NCBI GenBank assembly: GCA_900169235.1
Contig: FWCC01000111.1
Span: forward strand, 1-64,000
DNA length: 64,000 nt
From: Zarea fungicola
Taxonomy: Eukaryota > Ascomycota > Sordariomycetes > Hypocreales > Cordycipitaceae
Direction: 5' to 3'
The position numbers and the translations under genes were made by a program. Shown in pieces: positions 33,407 through 44,923 of the stretch; within the stretch, counting starts at the first letter, position 1, and every line of letters begins with the position of its first letter. The notes beneath the pieces were generated by a model, which was not told where the DNA came from, made no database searches, and saw only the letters and a list, made by a program, of their open reading frames with translations.

Positions 33407-34268
33407 ATGACGCTCTACTACTCTATTGTATGGATGATCTTGTCGTCTTCTTTCGTCTTTTATCTCTTCAATGATGCTCGAGCGCTAACTCTTGATATTT
33501 TAGGTGTTTGCCCTTCTCATGTTTGAGATGGCGCTCTTCATGTTCCTGATTGTACCTCTGCCTCTAAATATTCGCCGTACCATCTTCACGTATGTTGTCA
33601 ACACCACGAAGCAATTACAAGGTCCACGCTGGTAGGAGTGAGTAATCATGGCTAACACAAACCATGTAGTTTTATTTCCGAAAACAAATTCATCGCAAAG
33701 GTTCAGCATTGGCTGAAAATCACGTTCATCTTCATCCTCATCCTCTTCCTCGATAGCGTCAACCGCGTCTACCGAGTCCAGATGGAGCTTGCCGATTCGA
33801 TGAAGGATGCCGCTCGCGGCGGTGGCACGTATGTTTTAGAGCACACCCTTTACCAGACAAGGCAACTTGACTATTATTTTGCCAACCTGATCAGCTAACA
33901 CTCGAGCCCTCTGCTCTAGTGTCGTCCTTGGCCACGAACGCACCGAAGTCCAGGCCCGCAAGTTCTATGCCCAGCGCAACATGTACCTCTGTGGCTTCAC
34001 TCTCTTCCTCTCGCTCATTCTAAACCGCACATACGTCATGATTAAGGACATCATTAGCCTTGAAGAAAAGGTGCGCGCTTACGAGAGCAACAAGAACACG
34101 GCCACCAAGCCCTCGGATGAGGTTACTGCCCTCAAGAAACAGCTTGAGCTGAAGGACCAAGACCTGCAGAACCTTAAGAAGCAGAGCCAGCAGCTCCACC
34201 AGAGCTATAATGACCTAAGCGACAAGTACGACGCCACGCAGGCCAGCGAGGGTAAGAAGGACAAATAA
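33407..34268 (+). CDS. BAP31/Yet3-like ER membrane protein
   Basis: The family consists of ER proteins that act as cargo receptors or quality-control adaptors near the translocon. Four exons, over introns 33428-33503, 33590-33669 and 33829-33919, give 204 residues. Exon 1 is only 21 nt. Three hydrophobic segments lie at about residues 2-25, 44-63 and 103-122, with conserved charged residues around the second (FLDSVNRVYRV). The C-terminal third is a charged coiled coil (EEKVRAYES through LKKQLELKDQDLQ), ending in a lysine-rich KKDK that can serve as an ER-retrieval signal. Length, topology and the coiled coil match BAP31 and yeast Yet1/2/3. The exact paralogue cannot be told. Confidence 0.9.
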
Positions 34269-34481
34269 ACCGCCTTGTCCTTCGTGAGATTGTACAATTA
34301 CAAAATCGCCAGATAGACCGTACCATACGACAAGGAACACAAGTAGAGGAGGAGAAAACGGGGTTGGTCCGAGAGGGAGACGAATGATGGACACAAGTTC
34401 CACATGAATGAAGCGGTCTACTTGTTTAGCCCAGCAAATGTTTAGTTGTTAACTAGTCTCGCGAATTATATGGTTTTTTTA

Positions 34482-35539
34482 TTATTTTTTAATGCGCTTT
34501 GACTGTCGTAAACCAGTGCGGTATGGCTTTTCGCTCACTGTGCCTTTTCTTTTTGCTGGACGTGGTTCTTCGCTCTTGGCATCTTCAGGGCTGTCCTCCT
34601 TCAATTTCATTGTTGCCTTCTTTTTCGCCTGCTCCTTCTTCTCTTTCTTCTTCTCTAGCTTTTCCATCTTCCCTTGCCTCTCAATCTCCCCTTTCCTCTC
34701 CCTTATTTCCTTTTGCGGCTCTGCCCTTGCCACCTTGGCTGACGGGTTGGCAGCAGCAGCGCCGTCGTTGCGCTTAAACAGCACATATGCCACTTTTTCT
34801 ACATCCGTCGCGCTCACATCAAGCCTTGCCATGAGTACCCGCGCCGCCTTCCTCAGCTGCTCATACTCTGGGTTCGTGTACTTGATCTTGTCCACGCGGC
34901 CGTCGCAGCATAGCCAGTAAAAGACTTCGTCCGAGAAGAAGACGATGCGCGTCGGGTCATGCACGGTGAGGAGCAGGGACGCCGTCGCAGGGCCGATACC
35001 ACGGAGCTTAGCGAGCATGGCGAGGGTGGCGGCAATGGTCTTGTCAGAAGGCGAGGGGCCAGCGCGGTACGTCGCGATGGCTTCTGCGATTGTATTTTTG
35101 GCCATGGCTGCATCGTTGGAGGCGGCGAGACCCATGAGCATCGGGCGGAATTTACCATGACGACTGAGAAAGGATGATTTAGACACGGGCGACCGACAAT
35201 GTAGATACGCGAGAAGCAGCATACAGAAGGTTGCTTACAGTTTCCATTCAACGAGGAGCTTAACATTTTCCAGCGTCATTTCCTGCTTGGAATCGGGGCT
35301 GCCAAAGTCTGTGATGGCTTGGTCGTAGCGGTACTCATCTAGTTGCTGAAGAGTTTTCTGACCGCGTTTTGCTAGTGAGCCGTCAGCTGCAAGCACATGA
35401 GTTGAAAGACAATTAAAAAGAAGAAAAAAAAAAGCTTACAGCCCTTGGACTTGGAGATTGTTTCTACTAATGACGGATACTCATTGAGCAAACCCGTGAA
35501 TTCCTCGTTGGTTATTGTGTCTGGCGACGGCAGAGCCAT
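34482..35539 (-). CDS. Uncharacterised helix-hairpin-helix protein
   Basis: Three exons (35539-35440, 35386-35239, 35163-34482), over introns 35387-35439 and 35164-35238, give 309 residues. LRGIGPATASLLL at about 136-148 is a helix-hairpin-helix motif of the type used by DNA glycosylases to grip the DNA backbone. It is followed by a segment with VFFSDEVFYWLC in the place where glycosylases have the catalytic aspartate region. No iron-sulfur cysteine loop is present. The C-terminal quarter is lysine/glutamate-rich and ends in basic QSKRIKK, suggesting nuclear location. The second exon may start 15 bases later (35371) in the same frame. I do not know a function for this family; DNA binding is inference. 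It converges with the BAP31-like gene over 213 bp. Confidence 0.8.
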
Positions 35540-36474
35540 TGCATTCGTAGTAGCCTCTGCTGTATTTATTTATGGCGTGTCTGTGTCTGTTTGGCGGTTC
35601 AAATGTGAAATACAAGAATCAGAAGATGGATGAGAAGCGATGAGATTGTTTGAACGCTGATGCACGGTGAGATGAAGCTCGGTGGCTGAGGCTGAGTCGC
35701 GCGCGCGCGTTTGGAAGCGTGTTGGGAGGTATCACCTCTAGACAACAGTGCTTCAACACCATTCCAACTTATTCGTTTCGTGCCGGTGGCAGCATTAAAT
35801 ATTACACTATTAAAGAAATCAATACGAATAAAATAAAATACAATAGAAATATAAAATGGTTAACTCGCAACGCTTGATTTATTTCAACCGTATTTGACTT
35901 TGTAATAGTCTGGTTCGGTGGGTGAGGATTTAGCAGCTTACATTGAGTCAATAAAAGGCAGACTGGGCCGAAGCTACCAAGGTTTGATATCTATAACAAT
36001 GAAACTTCAAGTTTGGTATTTTTGTAACGACCAAAGTTACATAGCACGCTTTATTCAATGCTTCTCTTGTAGTTCTGCTGCGCCCGCCAATGTAAATTTG
36101 CCCTGGTAATGAACCACAGATATTTCAACATCTCACTAAGTAGGACAATGAGATAATAATAAGTAACAATTACTGCGTCGTCATAATGGCTGACGCTGCC
36201 ATGCAGTCACCGTTCCATTCCAAATAACAGTTTGATAAACTACGTATTGAGCCCTCGCTGCCCTAAATTTCAGGTTAGCTAGCGCTCGCATTGGTAACAG
36301 AAGCCTCATCAGAGGCTAAAGAGTACCAACTCACCCAAGTCGAGCAACTGGTTGTATCTTGTATCAGGGTCATCAACAAAACTGGCCCTGAAGCTGAGAA
36401 TGAACGATGATTTGCAATTTGAATAACAAAACAATCTGCACTGATCCACCGAGGGTAATTATCACAATCGGAGC
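35540..36474. promoter_or_regulatory. Divergent intergenic region, AT-rich
   Basis: 935 bp between the divergent starts of the HhH protein and the Zn2Cys6 factor. An AT-rich part at 35800-35900 marks the boundary between the housekeeping and accessory blocks. No gene is seen. Confidence 0.5.
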
Positions 36475-38119
36475 ATGCCGGCTCATAACAAACCGGTTGC
36501 AGATGACATCCGTCAGCGCAGAGCGCATGAGAAATCTAGACATGGCTGCTTTAGATGCAAGCGTATAAGGAAAAAGGCATTGTTCTGGACGCCCTATTTC
36601 AAATATAACGAATTACTGACAATATAAGCAGTGTGATGAGGCCCGCCCAAGTTGCTCTCGTTGCGTAAAACAGAGAGCTAGCTGCCAGTACTCTGCAAGC
36701 AGAGATGGCGCAGAGGAAGCTGCCACACTAGACTCCGACTCCGAAATGAGACACCGCAGTCTCTCTGACTCTATAGCAGAGCCATTGAGAGCAGACTCAC
36801 TGGGCCCTTTACGTAGCCATGTTGCCAGCCATATCCATCCAGCAGCAGGAAGGCTTCCGCTACTGAGCTCCTGTGAATTGGAGCTCCTCAGCCACTACAT
36901 TACTCATACCAGTCGTGTCATTCCATCGGATAAGGACGACATGTTTGCTCTGCATGTTGGCATGCCAAACCTGGCCTTTACAAGTAGTGCCGTAATGGGC
37001 TCCATGTTGGCACTTTCTGCGGCTTGTAAATGCCACGATATGCTGAAAAGCGCGGGAGCTAGTATAGAGAAGCATGACGAGATGAGACGGCTCCTAGCCC
37101 TGGCTGATAAACATCATCAAGTATCCCTTGACCAAATCCAGCGGGATATTAGCGTGGCGCATTTCGATTCGGTGCTCGCCAACGCCGCCTTGATGGTTTT
37201 GTATGCAATGTCTGGCCACCGCGTCCGGGTTCTACTCGTTCGGAAGGCAAAAGCGGCGGGAACCGTAATACCCAGAGACATGTTGCCCTTTCAGTCGCAG
37301 TGGATAACGTCTATTCGTGCAGCACACGTGGCATTTGTCGGACTATTGCAGCCGGGAGTTCGACCTACCCCGGAAGGTGCCACGCCAGCCTATCCATCGC
37401 CGTCAATTTTGTCAGAGCCAGGAGAAACTCAGCACTTTTGCGAGGATGGACCGTCAGAAAAAACGAGACGCCTGGTGTTGCCCATTGTCACTGCTACATA
37501 TGAAACCGCATTGACCAAACTGCGATCTCGAAGTGAGTATAGTGCCGCCGGCGGAAACTCACACGGCATGACAGATGCCAAAATGGAAGCCTGCATGGCT
37601 TCACTCGTCATTTTAGAGACATTGTTCTTGAATATTCTCAACAGCAGTCAGCGACCTAGCGCGGAGCCCTCCCCGTCGTATGATTTTGGCGTATTGGAAA
37701 ATGCGTCTCCATGGCTGATTGCGTATTTGGCCCGCGTGACGTCTGCAGCACCATCGAAACTGTGGCGACGAGCGGTAACAGCGTTTGTGAACCAAGTGCC
37801 GGCTGCGTTTCTTCAACTCGTTCAATCTGCCCTGGACCGCATGCCTGTGGAGGAGAACCAGTACAGCCAGCACGGCGAGGACGAGCTGATGCCGATGGAG
37901 CCTGCGCATAAGCCGGCCATGGACATTTTTGCGCACTGGCTCGTGCTGGTGATGCTGCTCGATGGTGTCTGGTGGATTGGCGATATCGGTCACTGGGAGC
38001 TGGGCCGTATTTTACGTTTTATGAAGGCAAAGGGTTTCAAGGTGGAACTGGCGTCGGGCGATACATGGTGGCCAGAGACAATGTATGCAATCCAGTCAAC
38101 GCTTGCCGTCAAGGTATGA
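36475..38119 (+). CDS. Zn2Cys6 transcription factor
   Basis: A fungal binuclear zinc-cluster regulator. The cluster needs two exons (36475-36576 and 36632-38119). Joined, they read GCFRCKRIRKK then CDEARPSC and SRCVKQRASC, with cysteines at residues 25, 28, 35, 42, 45 and 52 in exact C-x2-C-x6-C-x6-C-x2-C-x6-C spacing. The intron 36577-36631 starts with GC rather than GT and has a TACTGAC branch site and a CAG end. No GT in the region gives an in-frame join. The protein is then 529 residues. The region after residue 90 is the helical fungal-specific middle domain seen in sterol- and C6-type regulators (HYITHTSRV near 118, a C-terminal WWPETMYAIQ). Target genes are unknown. The last codon is followed by GTATGA, so a further small exon cannot be fully excluded. 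Confidence 0.85.
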
Positions 38120-39080
38120 AGTCAGACCTTATGAGAGGGCGCTACAGAAGGATTTCGTTATTTATGTAATCGATTTTGATGGCGCGAATGAAAACAAAGA
38201 CAATATTGGCATATATTTACTCGATTGTGGATTCTGGCAAGGAAGTCGCCAGAGCACAATGCCACCGATCCTATTGAATAATGCTATTTGCCTTGTACCA
38301 CTCCACCGGCTCGAGCTTGTCTTCGTCCAATTTCGAATAGGCGTACTTCTTACATAGTAGAATTCGTTGAACATCGTTGCTGTCATGTCGGCGGTGACCG
38401 GCCGGATTGGATGGCCGAAGATATAGTTCGATTCCAAGACACTATCCCTGGTTCTATAAACAAACTTACCAAAACGAGACTTGATCGCTCATAAACCGCC
38501 ATTTTTGAGTAGAATTACAAAAAATCAACAACAACATTTTCTCTGGCTGCAGCAGCAATACCAGAATCAAGGCCCTTAAGTCAAGATTCTTGGCTGTTCG
38601 CCATGTACGCCAAAGTGGAGTGGAATACGACTCCTGTAATGTGAATACGCCGGAATACGCCGGAATACACCCACAAGCGTATTTACTTTTGAGGCTTGGC
38701 ATTTGGCAACACAGCCCCAAGTTTTCCGCCGACTGCTCGATAAAGTTGTAGATTAATCTCTTCATGTGGTGTGCTAGTCCAGGCTAAAATATTTGTAATT
38801 CTTATTTAGAAGGGAGAACATCCACTTGCCGCGACTCGCCCTTTGGCAAGTGGAAGCTTCGGCTATGATGCAAGCTACTCACCATGGCTGTGCAACTAAC
38901 AAGGCGCCAGCATCATGATACTTTCAAATCGCAGTTCAAATTATTTGGAATAGTGTATTGAACCCTTCTATATAAAGGAAGGCACCACTATTCGAGTCTT
39001 TAAACAATATCCAAACACAAGCCATTGCACTCTTAGCCTCTCGCACAAGTTACCTTACACATCTCACCCGGACTCCCATC
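38120..39080. other. Intergenic region before the cupin gene
   Basis: 961 bp without a supported gene. It contains a short direct repeat of CGGAATACGC around 38649-38668 and, near its right end, the TATA box of the cupin gene. Confidence 0.55.
38969..38976 (+). promoter_or_regulatory. TATA box of the cupin gene
   Basis: TATATAAA lies 105 bp upstream of the cupin ATG at 39081 and is the clearest core promoter element in the window, consistent with an inducible gene. Confidence 0.65.
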
Positions 39081-39933
39081 ATGTTTCTCAACACCGCTTC
39101 GATAATTACTGGGATGTTGGCCATGTCCTCAACTGCTGCATCAGCTCCAGCAAACATGACCAATTCAGCCTCTGGTTTTAGCGACACAACTCGCTTGCGA
39201 CTGGCTGATACGTACGTCTTTGAACCCTTACAATGGCCAATTGAAAATGAATTACAAAACTAACTAACATTTGAATGCAGGGCAGTTCAGCGGTACAGCA
39301 TCCTATCCGACGACAAGCAATTTGTCTATGACCTCGGCCAAAACGGTGGCCAGGCAATTGCAAATCGCCAGACGTTCCCAGCCTTGGTCGGGTCCGGCAC
39401 TAGCATTGCCGCTGCCAAATTCCCTGGTACGTTCACAAAAAATAACATCCGGGATGTAAACTTCCTTTCTGACATAATTTTCTCGCCCAGGCTGCTCCAT
39501 TAGCAAGCTGCATATTCATCCCCGAGCTGCAGAAATGCTGGTCCTCCTCTCCGGTCGCATCATGACCGAGACGATTGTTGAGCTTGGAGTTGTCAATGCA
39601 CAGGGCAAGCAGCGCGTCATTCACAACGAGCTTGGCCCAAACATGATGACCATCTTCGACCAGGGCGCGCTCCACACGCAAATCAACCCGGATTGCGAGA
39701 CCGCCTCCGCCTTGACTGTCTTTTCCAATGAAGATGGCGGATTCGGGTTCGTGGCGGACCAGAGCTTTGCGCTGCCGGACGATATCATCGCGACCCAGCT
39801 GGGAGACTCCATTTCTGGTGCAGAGATTGATAGGATTCGGTCGTCGCTGCCTCAAGGAGTTATTGCCCGTATTGAAGCCTGCCTTAAGAAGTGCAACATT
39901 CCTAAGCGACAGGTTGATAGTGCTTCGCTGTAG
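39081..39933 (+). CDS. Secreted cupin, spherulin/germin-like
   Basis: A small extracellular single-cupin protein of the spherulin 1A/germin-like kind. Such proteins bind manganese and have been linked to oxalate oxidase, superoxide dismutase or structural roles. Three exons, over introns 39212-39280 and 39427-39490, give 239 residues. A signal peptide covers about 1-22 (hydrophobic core, Ala-Ser-Ala before Pro). Cupin box 1 is SKLHIHPRAAEMLVLLSG, with two His and the Glu metal ligands in place. Box 2 reads FDQGALHTQIN and keeps the third metal His and the Asn, but has Asp in place of the usual Pro. The C-terminus is a short helical segment with two cysteines. The enzyme activity cannot be read from sequence. 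Confidence 0.88.
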
Positions 39934-40614
39934 ACCTGTTGGACCATATCATCCCGCGGTGCAAGATGCGTCGCACACCAAATTTGGCAGGCAGATGTAG
40001 AGAGCTAAATCACGTCTTGATAGGATTCGGTGTTTTATATAGACCATGGACAAGGGCCTCACATGGCATACCATCTACTTGCCTTTGACGAATCCTCTGT
40101 CGTTAATTAACGATCAAGCTTGTTGCCAACGATTTTGATGTTTTGCACATGCCAGTAGTGATAGTCGGCTTTACCGGTGATAATGTTGAAACAAATGATT
40201 CCAACGCATGTAAGCAGCGGCCGCTAGCTTTGGAGAGGAATGTCTAAATCATTATGCACCGCGGCATCATTTTCCCGTGTAAGTGACCTGGTGGCCTTGC
40301 CTCGAGGTTCGTCCACTGTAGGCCCGAAACTTCCTTTTTGAGGTTGATGGCTTCGACTCCTAGCGTGTGTTGGGCAGCTAACAGGACCGGGCTTAACATG
40401 TATGTAAGTCATCATGCCTAAAAAGTGACATTTCCTGTTTTTGGATAGTGCTATGACATCCTGATTAATAATGGAGATTGAGAAATTTATCGCGAGCCGA
40501 TAAAATCATGTATAACAACGGAGTCTGTATCTCGTATCCAGGTTGTTACGGATCGGAATCAAGTCAGGTCCAAGGTATTAATCGTCATTCACCTACTCCA
40601 CCAGCCTTGTCAGA
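39934..40614. other. Intergenic region cupin to NmrA-like gene
   Basis: 681 bp without a supported gene, AT-rich towards the right. Confidence 0.55.
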
Positions 40615-41481
40615 ATGCAAGAACCTCTCTTGATTTGCGGAGCCACTGGCAGGACTGGCCGTCTTGCTACTACATTTCTTCTTGAAAAGGGCCGTCCTGT
40701 ACGTGCATTGGTGCACACTGACGATGCTCGTGCCAGAGCTCTCAAAGAATTAGGAGCCGAAGTCATCCTTGGTGACCTGCTTGACGCGCAGAATGTCCGA
40801 CTGACCCTAAAAGATATCAAGCGCGCATGCTTTGTTTACCCGCAGCGTCCCGGTATCGTGGAAGTAGCCGCCGGTTTCGCTCAAGCAGCTCGCGATGCCG
40901 GCGTTGAGTTTATTGTCAACATGTCCCAATGGACGGCTGGCCCAGACGCCACCAGCGAATGTGCAGTTCAATAATGGGCGGCGGAGAGAGAGTTTGACAG
41001 GCTCGGGCCGCCGGTCTGCCATTTACAACCGACGGCGTTTACCGAGTGGCTCGTCATGATGCAAGAAATGATTCGCCAAGGCCGTTACGCAGTTCCCTTT
41101 GGACCAAGTGGGACTTTTTCATCGATTTGCGTCGAGGATATAGCCAAAGTCATTACTGCCATCTTGGCTGATCCAGCAGGCCATGCAGGCCAAACGTATC
41201 CCTTATATGGGCCGCAAGAACTGTCACCTCCAGAGATAGCTGCCATTGTCGGCGAGACTCTGGGGAAAGAGGTGCGGTATGAGCAGGTGACGGGTGAGGA
41301 ATGGGTCAAAGAAATTACGGGACGGAATATTCCATACCTCGAACAGCATGTAGCGGACATGCATGGACGGGGTTTGATGGCAGGAACAAACAGCAATGTG
41401 GAACGATTGACCGGCCATAAGCCAAAGTCCATTGCCGAGTTTACCAAACAAAATCAAGCCATACGGTGCAATAATGCATAA
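40615..41481 (+). pseudogene. NmrA-like NAD(P)-binding protein, broken by a stop
   Basis: An atypical short-chain dehydrogenase of the NmrA/HSCARG kind: Rossmann-type nucleotide binding with GATGRTG at residues 9-15, followed by the VRALVHTDDARARALKELGA strand-helix. A single TAA at 40972-40974 (codon 120) interrupts an otherwise open frame of 289 codons. The sequence resumes in the same frame right after it (WAAEREFDRLGPPVCHLQPT), with all later family features: the substrate-side SICVEDIAKVI, an Rossmann-distal helix and a proper stop at 41479-41481. No GT-AG pair of realistic size removes the stop. It is therefore a recent nonsense mutation, a readthrough gene, or a base error. The first 119 codons alone could not form the whole fold. 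Confidence 0.8.
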
Positions 41482-41527
41482 TTTAGCCGTTGAATAGTAC
41501 ATAAAATCTATTCTGGCTCCTCTGAGT

Positions 41528-44525
41528 TTAATTTGCTCGATGCTGTAGCTGTGAAGCAAACTCCTGGAGCTTCGCAGACACCTGCTTTAAGAAGCTTGAA
41601 TTACTTGATCTTTGAGTCTTCTCCACCAGGGAAGCAAAATCCTTAATCACTGCATTTAAATGCTCCGAATCCTTAGGCACAAACCAGTGAAGGTGTTCTA
41701 AATATAGAGCTTTCAATGGTTGATCGTTGTCTGTGTCGAGGCGAAACGAGTGTAGTAAGTAGTCAGTCGATACTGTGCTCACTGCCTTTCCTGGCCGCTG
41801 GCATCTAGCGTTCGGGTTCGCACCGTGAGATAGGAATTCTGACAAAATGCCAGATTCTATAGCCATCTTAAGTTGCCCCTGTAGCCTTCGAACAGTGGCA
41901 GCGTGTGTATCATCATGTTGGGGCAAGACATGCTCGCAAAGGATAATCCACGGAGTCTTTTCAGTGCTAGCACCAAGAGTTTCCGCCGTGGAGAAGAATG
42001 TATTTGGTTCTTGTCCTTGTTTCAGAAGGCAAGAAACTGTTTGCGTAGTTGCATTATTCCAGCGTGGTCGCCGCTCGCTTATCTCACCAACCTCATAGTC
42101 TGGGAAGAGCGCCAGCACCAAGGAAGGGGCTTCCAATCGCGCAAAGTATTGAGGTTGACGAGACAGGATATCAGACAGATATTGCCAAAGGTTGTGCCCT
42201 ATGACCTGCGCTCGAAGTAGTTGCAAGCTTTCCTCTGCACTAGCGCCCTTCGCTACCAGACAGTTGTCGAGGTCATCTAGGAGACGATTGCAGATAGCAA
42301 CATCCTTGGGTTCTGTCAGCTGAACTGCCGCCGCCAATAGTGAGTTGATGCTGGATAAGAACTCAGATCTAGGTTCGTCTGACATGGCCGCCCTGCTAGT
42401 CTTGGTCCAGGCTGCTGCAGCTCTTAGAAGACAGAGAGCCGGCGAGAATCCAGACGGTGTTTTGGCACTGAGCAAGGCTTTGGTCGCAGCTTGATCAAGA
42501 TAATCCCGAACTGTGCGATGAAGACAGTTGACAGCGCCCGTTTTTTGGTCGACATCAAGAAGCCCACGACAGATGACATTTAGCTGCTGCGTGGTATTCA
42601 CCAACTGCCGCCTGTACTCTAATCTGCTGGGAGGGTCTGGCGAGAGGCTCAAGACATAATTAGGATCAGAGAATTCTATATCATGAAAGTAGTAAATGCC
42701 AATATCAAGCGGCTTCTCTGCTGTCTCGGTGATGAGAAACGAAGTGGCCATTTTAGCTTGGTCAGCTTGTTTAACGTTTTCCAGGTTATACGTAAAAAAG
42801 TCATCCAGCTCAGGAGGATACCTTTCCAAGACCTGTAACAGGTTCGCTGAAGTACCATTATCTACCGTTTCCAATAGACACTTAGTGGCGAGTGATACCC
42901 ACAGGAAGACGCCTTGAGACCTTTGACTGATTGCCAGACCGAGCTCTTGCAGCTGCCCCTGGTCAAGAGTCGTTGCCGTAGGTGAATGATGGTTGAATCG
43001 ATCTTGAACAAAGCTCACAATGTCCTCCTTTGTTACATCGTGCAGGCAAAGCTGGCCCTTCTTCCCCGAGCCGAATACTTCCTCAAACACTCTCCATGGT
43101 CTGCTGGAAAGACATAGCTTGACGTTTTCCGACTTGGCGAGCGACATCAACTCGTGGCAGAGGGTGAGATGATCACCTTCAAACTCATCCAGGCCATCAA
43201 TGAAGAAGCAAAATTTGACAGGCAAACCGGGCCGCGCCACAATATCATAAAGAGCTCGATATAGATCGGCCATTGCCCAACTGGTAGAGCTTGATGAATT
43301 CCAGCGTTCTGGAAACAGAGTCTGTATTTCATCGGGAAGTTGCCTCAAAATTTCAAAGAGCAGCGTTTGCAAGAGGCCACTCTGAGACCTCTGCATTTGA
43401 GTCCCGGCGCACCAAAAATAATGGTTAGCAATGGCTGTGCGCTTAGGAGCAGACCACTTGGCCAATGCTTCTCGAGTCTTCTCGTTATTAGCAATGAACT
43501 TCATCAAGGTCGACTTTCCAGCTCCTGGCTTGCCGGATACCCAGAAAATTCCGTTTCCATCTTCAAGCCATGCTGAAAGACCAGATGAAGAATTTGAAGC
43601 CGGCGTTGACGGCTCTGATGAATCCGGAGCTGAGAACACCCAAGAAAATGTCCGCCTATGTGCCTCTGGAATTGTGTCGTGTCGAGCGACACTGCTTCGG
43701 AACACTAGGCTCCTGAGAAGTGCATGGTCCTTTTTGACATATTGTTTCTGATCCCTCATCCTGTCAAGTTGGATTTGAATATGCTGGATTTCGTCACTAG
43801 ATAATACCTGTGCAGACTTGTCCTGCTGGAGATTGCGAGTTTGTGTTTCCAATTCACGTAATAGGCTGGCTAGGGTTTTAAGTCGATCGGACCTGTGACA
43901 CTGAAGTCTGCTACTTTCCAACTGTAGCTGGCGTATTTGATGTTTGTAGGTGACAAGGTTGTTGCTGAAATTCCTATTAGAAACAGTGGCCGAAATGGGT
44001 AACGAGGCGAACATACCTTAACACCTTTGCTACTTGGCGAGTACAAGCCGCCCGCAGTTCTTGTAGTCTTTCAGCGAGTTTTCGCAACTCAAAGCTTTGG
44101 CGTGAATTCCCCGCAGAGGGACGGGACGTCTTCCAAGTATCTAGTGATGTTGCGATACGCTTGCGACCTCGGTCTGTTTGAACAATGGCCAAGACGCGGC
44201 GGGAAATGGATCTGCAGTTTGATGCGAGCTCCTTGACGGCTGCCCCATCATTTTGGCGCCGGCTCTTCGCCGTTTCATCCACATAGACCTTCACAGAGAA
44301 CTCTAGTTCAGCCGAGGCTTCTTCGACATACTGCAGCTGGTGCGCGTAGTCAACTTGGTCACTTTCAGCTTCCGTGTCCGTGTCAGTGTCTGTGCTGGGT
44401 GGGGAACTGGACATTGGCAAGCTGGACATTGGCTTCGTTAACGCACTACCACCACCATCTGTGGCCAACGCAAGGGCCAAGCCGCTGCAGTGTACAGCAC
44501 ACTGCAACACAGATAATTCCTGCAT
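41528..44525 (-). CDS. NACHT-type STAND (NLR-like) protein
   Basis: A signal-transducing NTPase of the kind that controls heterokaryon incompatibility and other non-self responses in fungi. Two exons (44525-44017 and 43973-41528), over a 43-nt intron at 43974-44016, give 984 residues. The N-terminal 170 residues are helical and resemble the N-terminal domains found before fungal NACHT modules. They include a Thr-Asp repeat, TDTDTDTE. The P-loop GKPGAGKST is at about 317-325 and the Walker B region FIDGLDEF at 427-434. These are followed by the sensor-like LCLSSRPW. A winged-helix-like part and a long alpha-helical C-terminal region follow. Only one ankyrin-like motif (LSEFLSHGANPNAR) is visible, and there are no high-identity WD40, ANK or TPR arrays. 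Activating ligand and partner effector are unknown. It ends 46 bp from the broken NmrA gene, tail to tail. Confidence 0.88.
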
Positions 44526-44923
44526 AAGGCCCGCGACTTTTGTGTTTTAAGAATCGCAAGTAAAATGCGGTGTCATGGATGATGCAAGGGGGAAGATTGG
44601 ATTGCGGCATATGCAGTGCACACCCACACTAGCAAACAGTAATGCGGGCAGCCTGCTGACTTAAAATTCCCGTAATAGCCGACATGTCAATGTTAGTTAC
44701 AGATTGATTGCCTGATATGTATCTCGCAAAACATATATTTAACCCCGTCTGAACATTCGACCTACAATAGGTGGCGCATCGTGTAGTTAAATGCAATGGC
44801 AGTCTATGGATTGTTTTCCGTGCTAACAGTACAACTCGCTGACTGCCTACACTGAACAGTGAGCTGGGCTTTGTATCAGTAATCAAGGCCGCATGACAAC
44901 TACCTTTATCTTCAATTGCCTCT
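44526..44923. other. Short intergenic region NACHT/DUF1993
   Basis: 398 bp between two genes on the minus strand. It holds the NACHT gene promoter. No gene is seen. Confidence 0.55.

Noticed and set aside
38103..38357. Extra 3' exon of the Zn2Cys6 gene after a GTATGA at its end
   Set aside because: The downstream frame has no family character, and the present C-terminus is typical.
40961..40995. Tiny intron that would remove the TAA from the NmrA-like gene
   Set aside because: The only GT-AG pair spans about 30 nt, below realistic intron size, and lacks a branch site.
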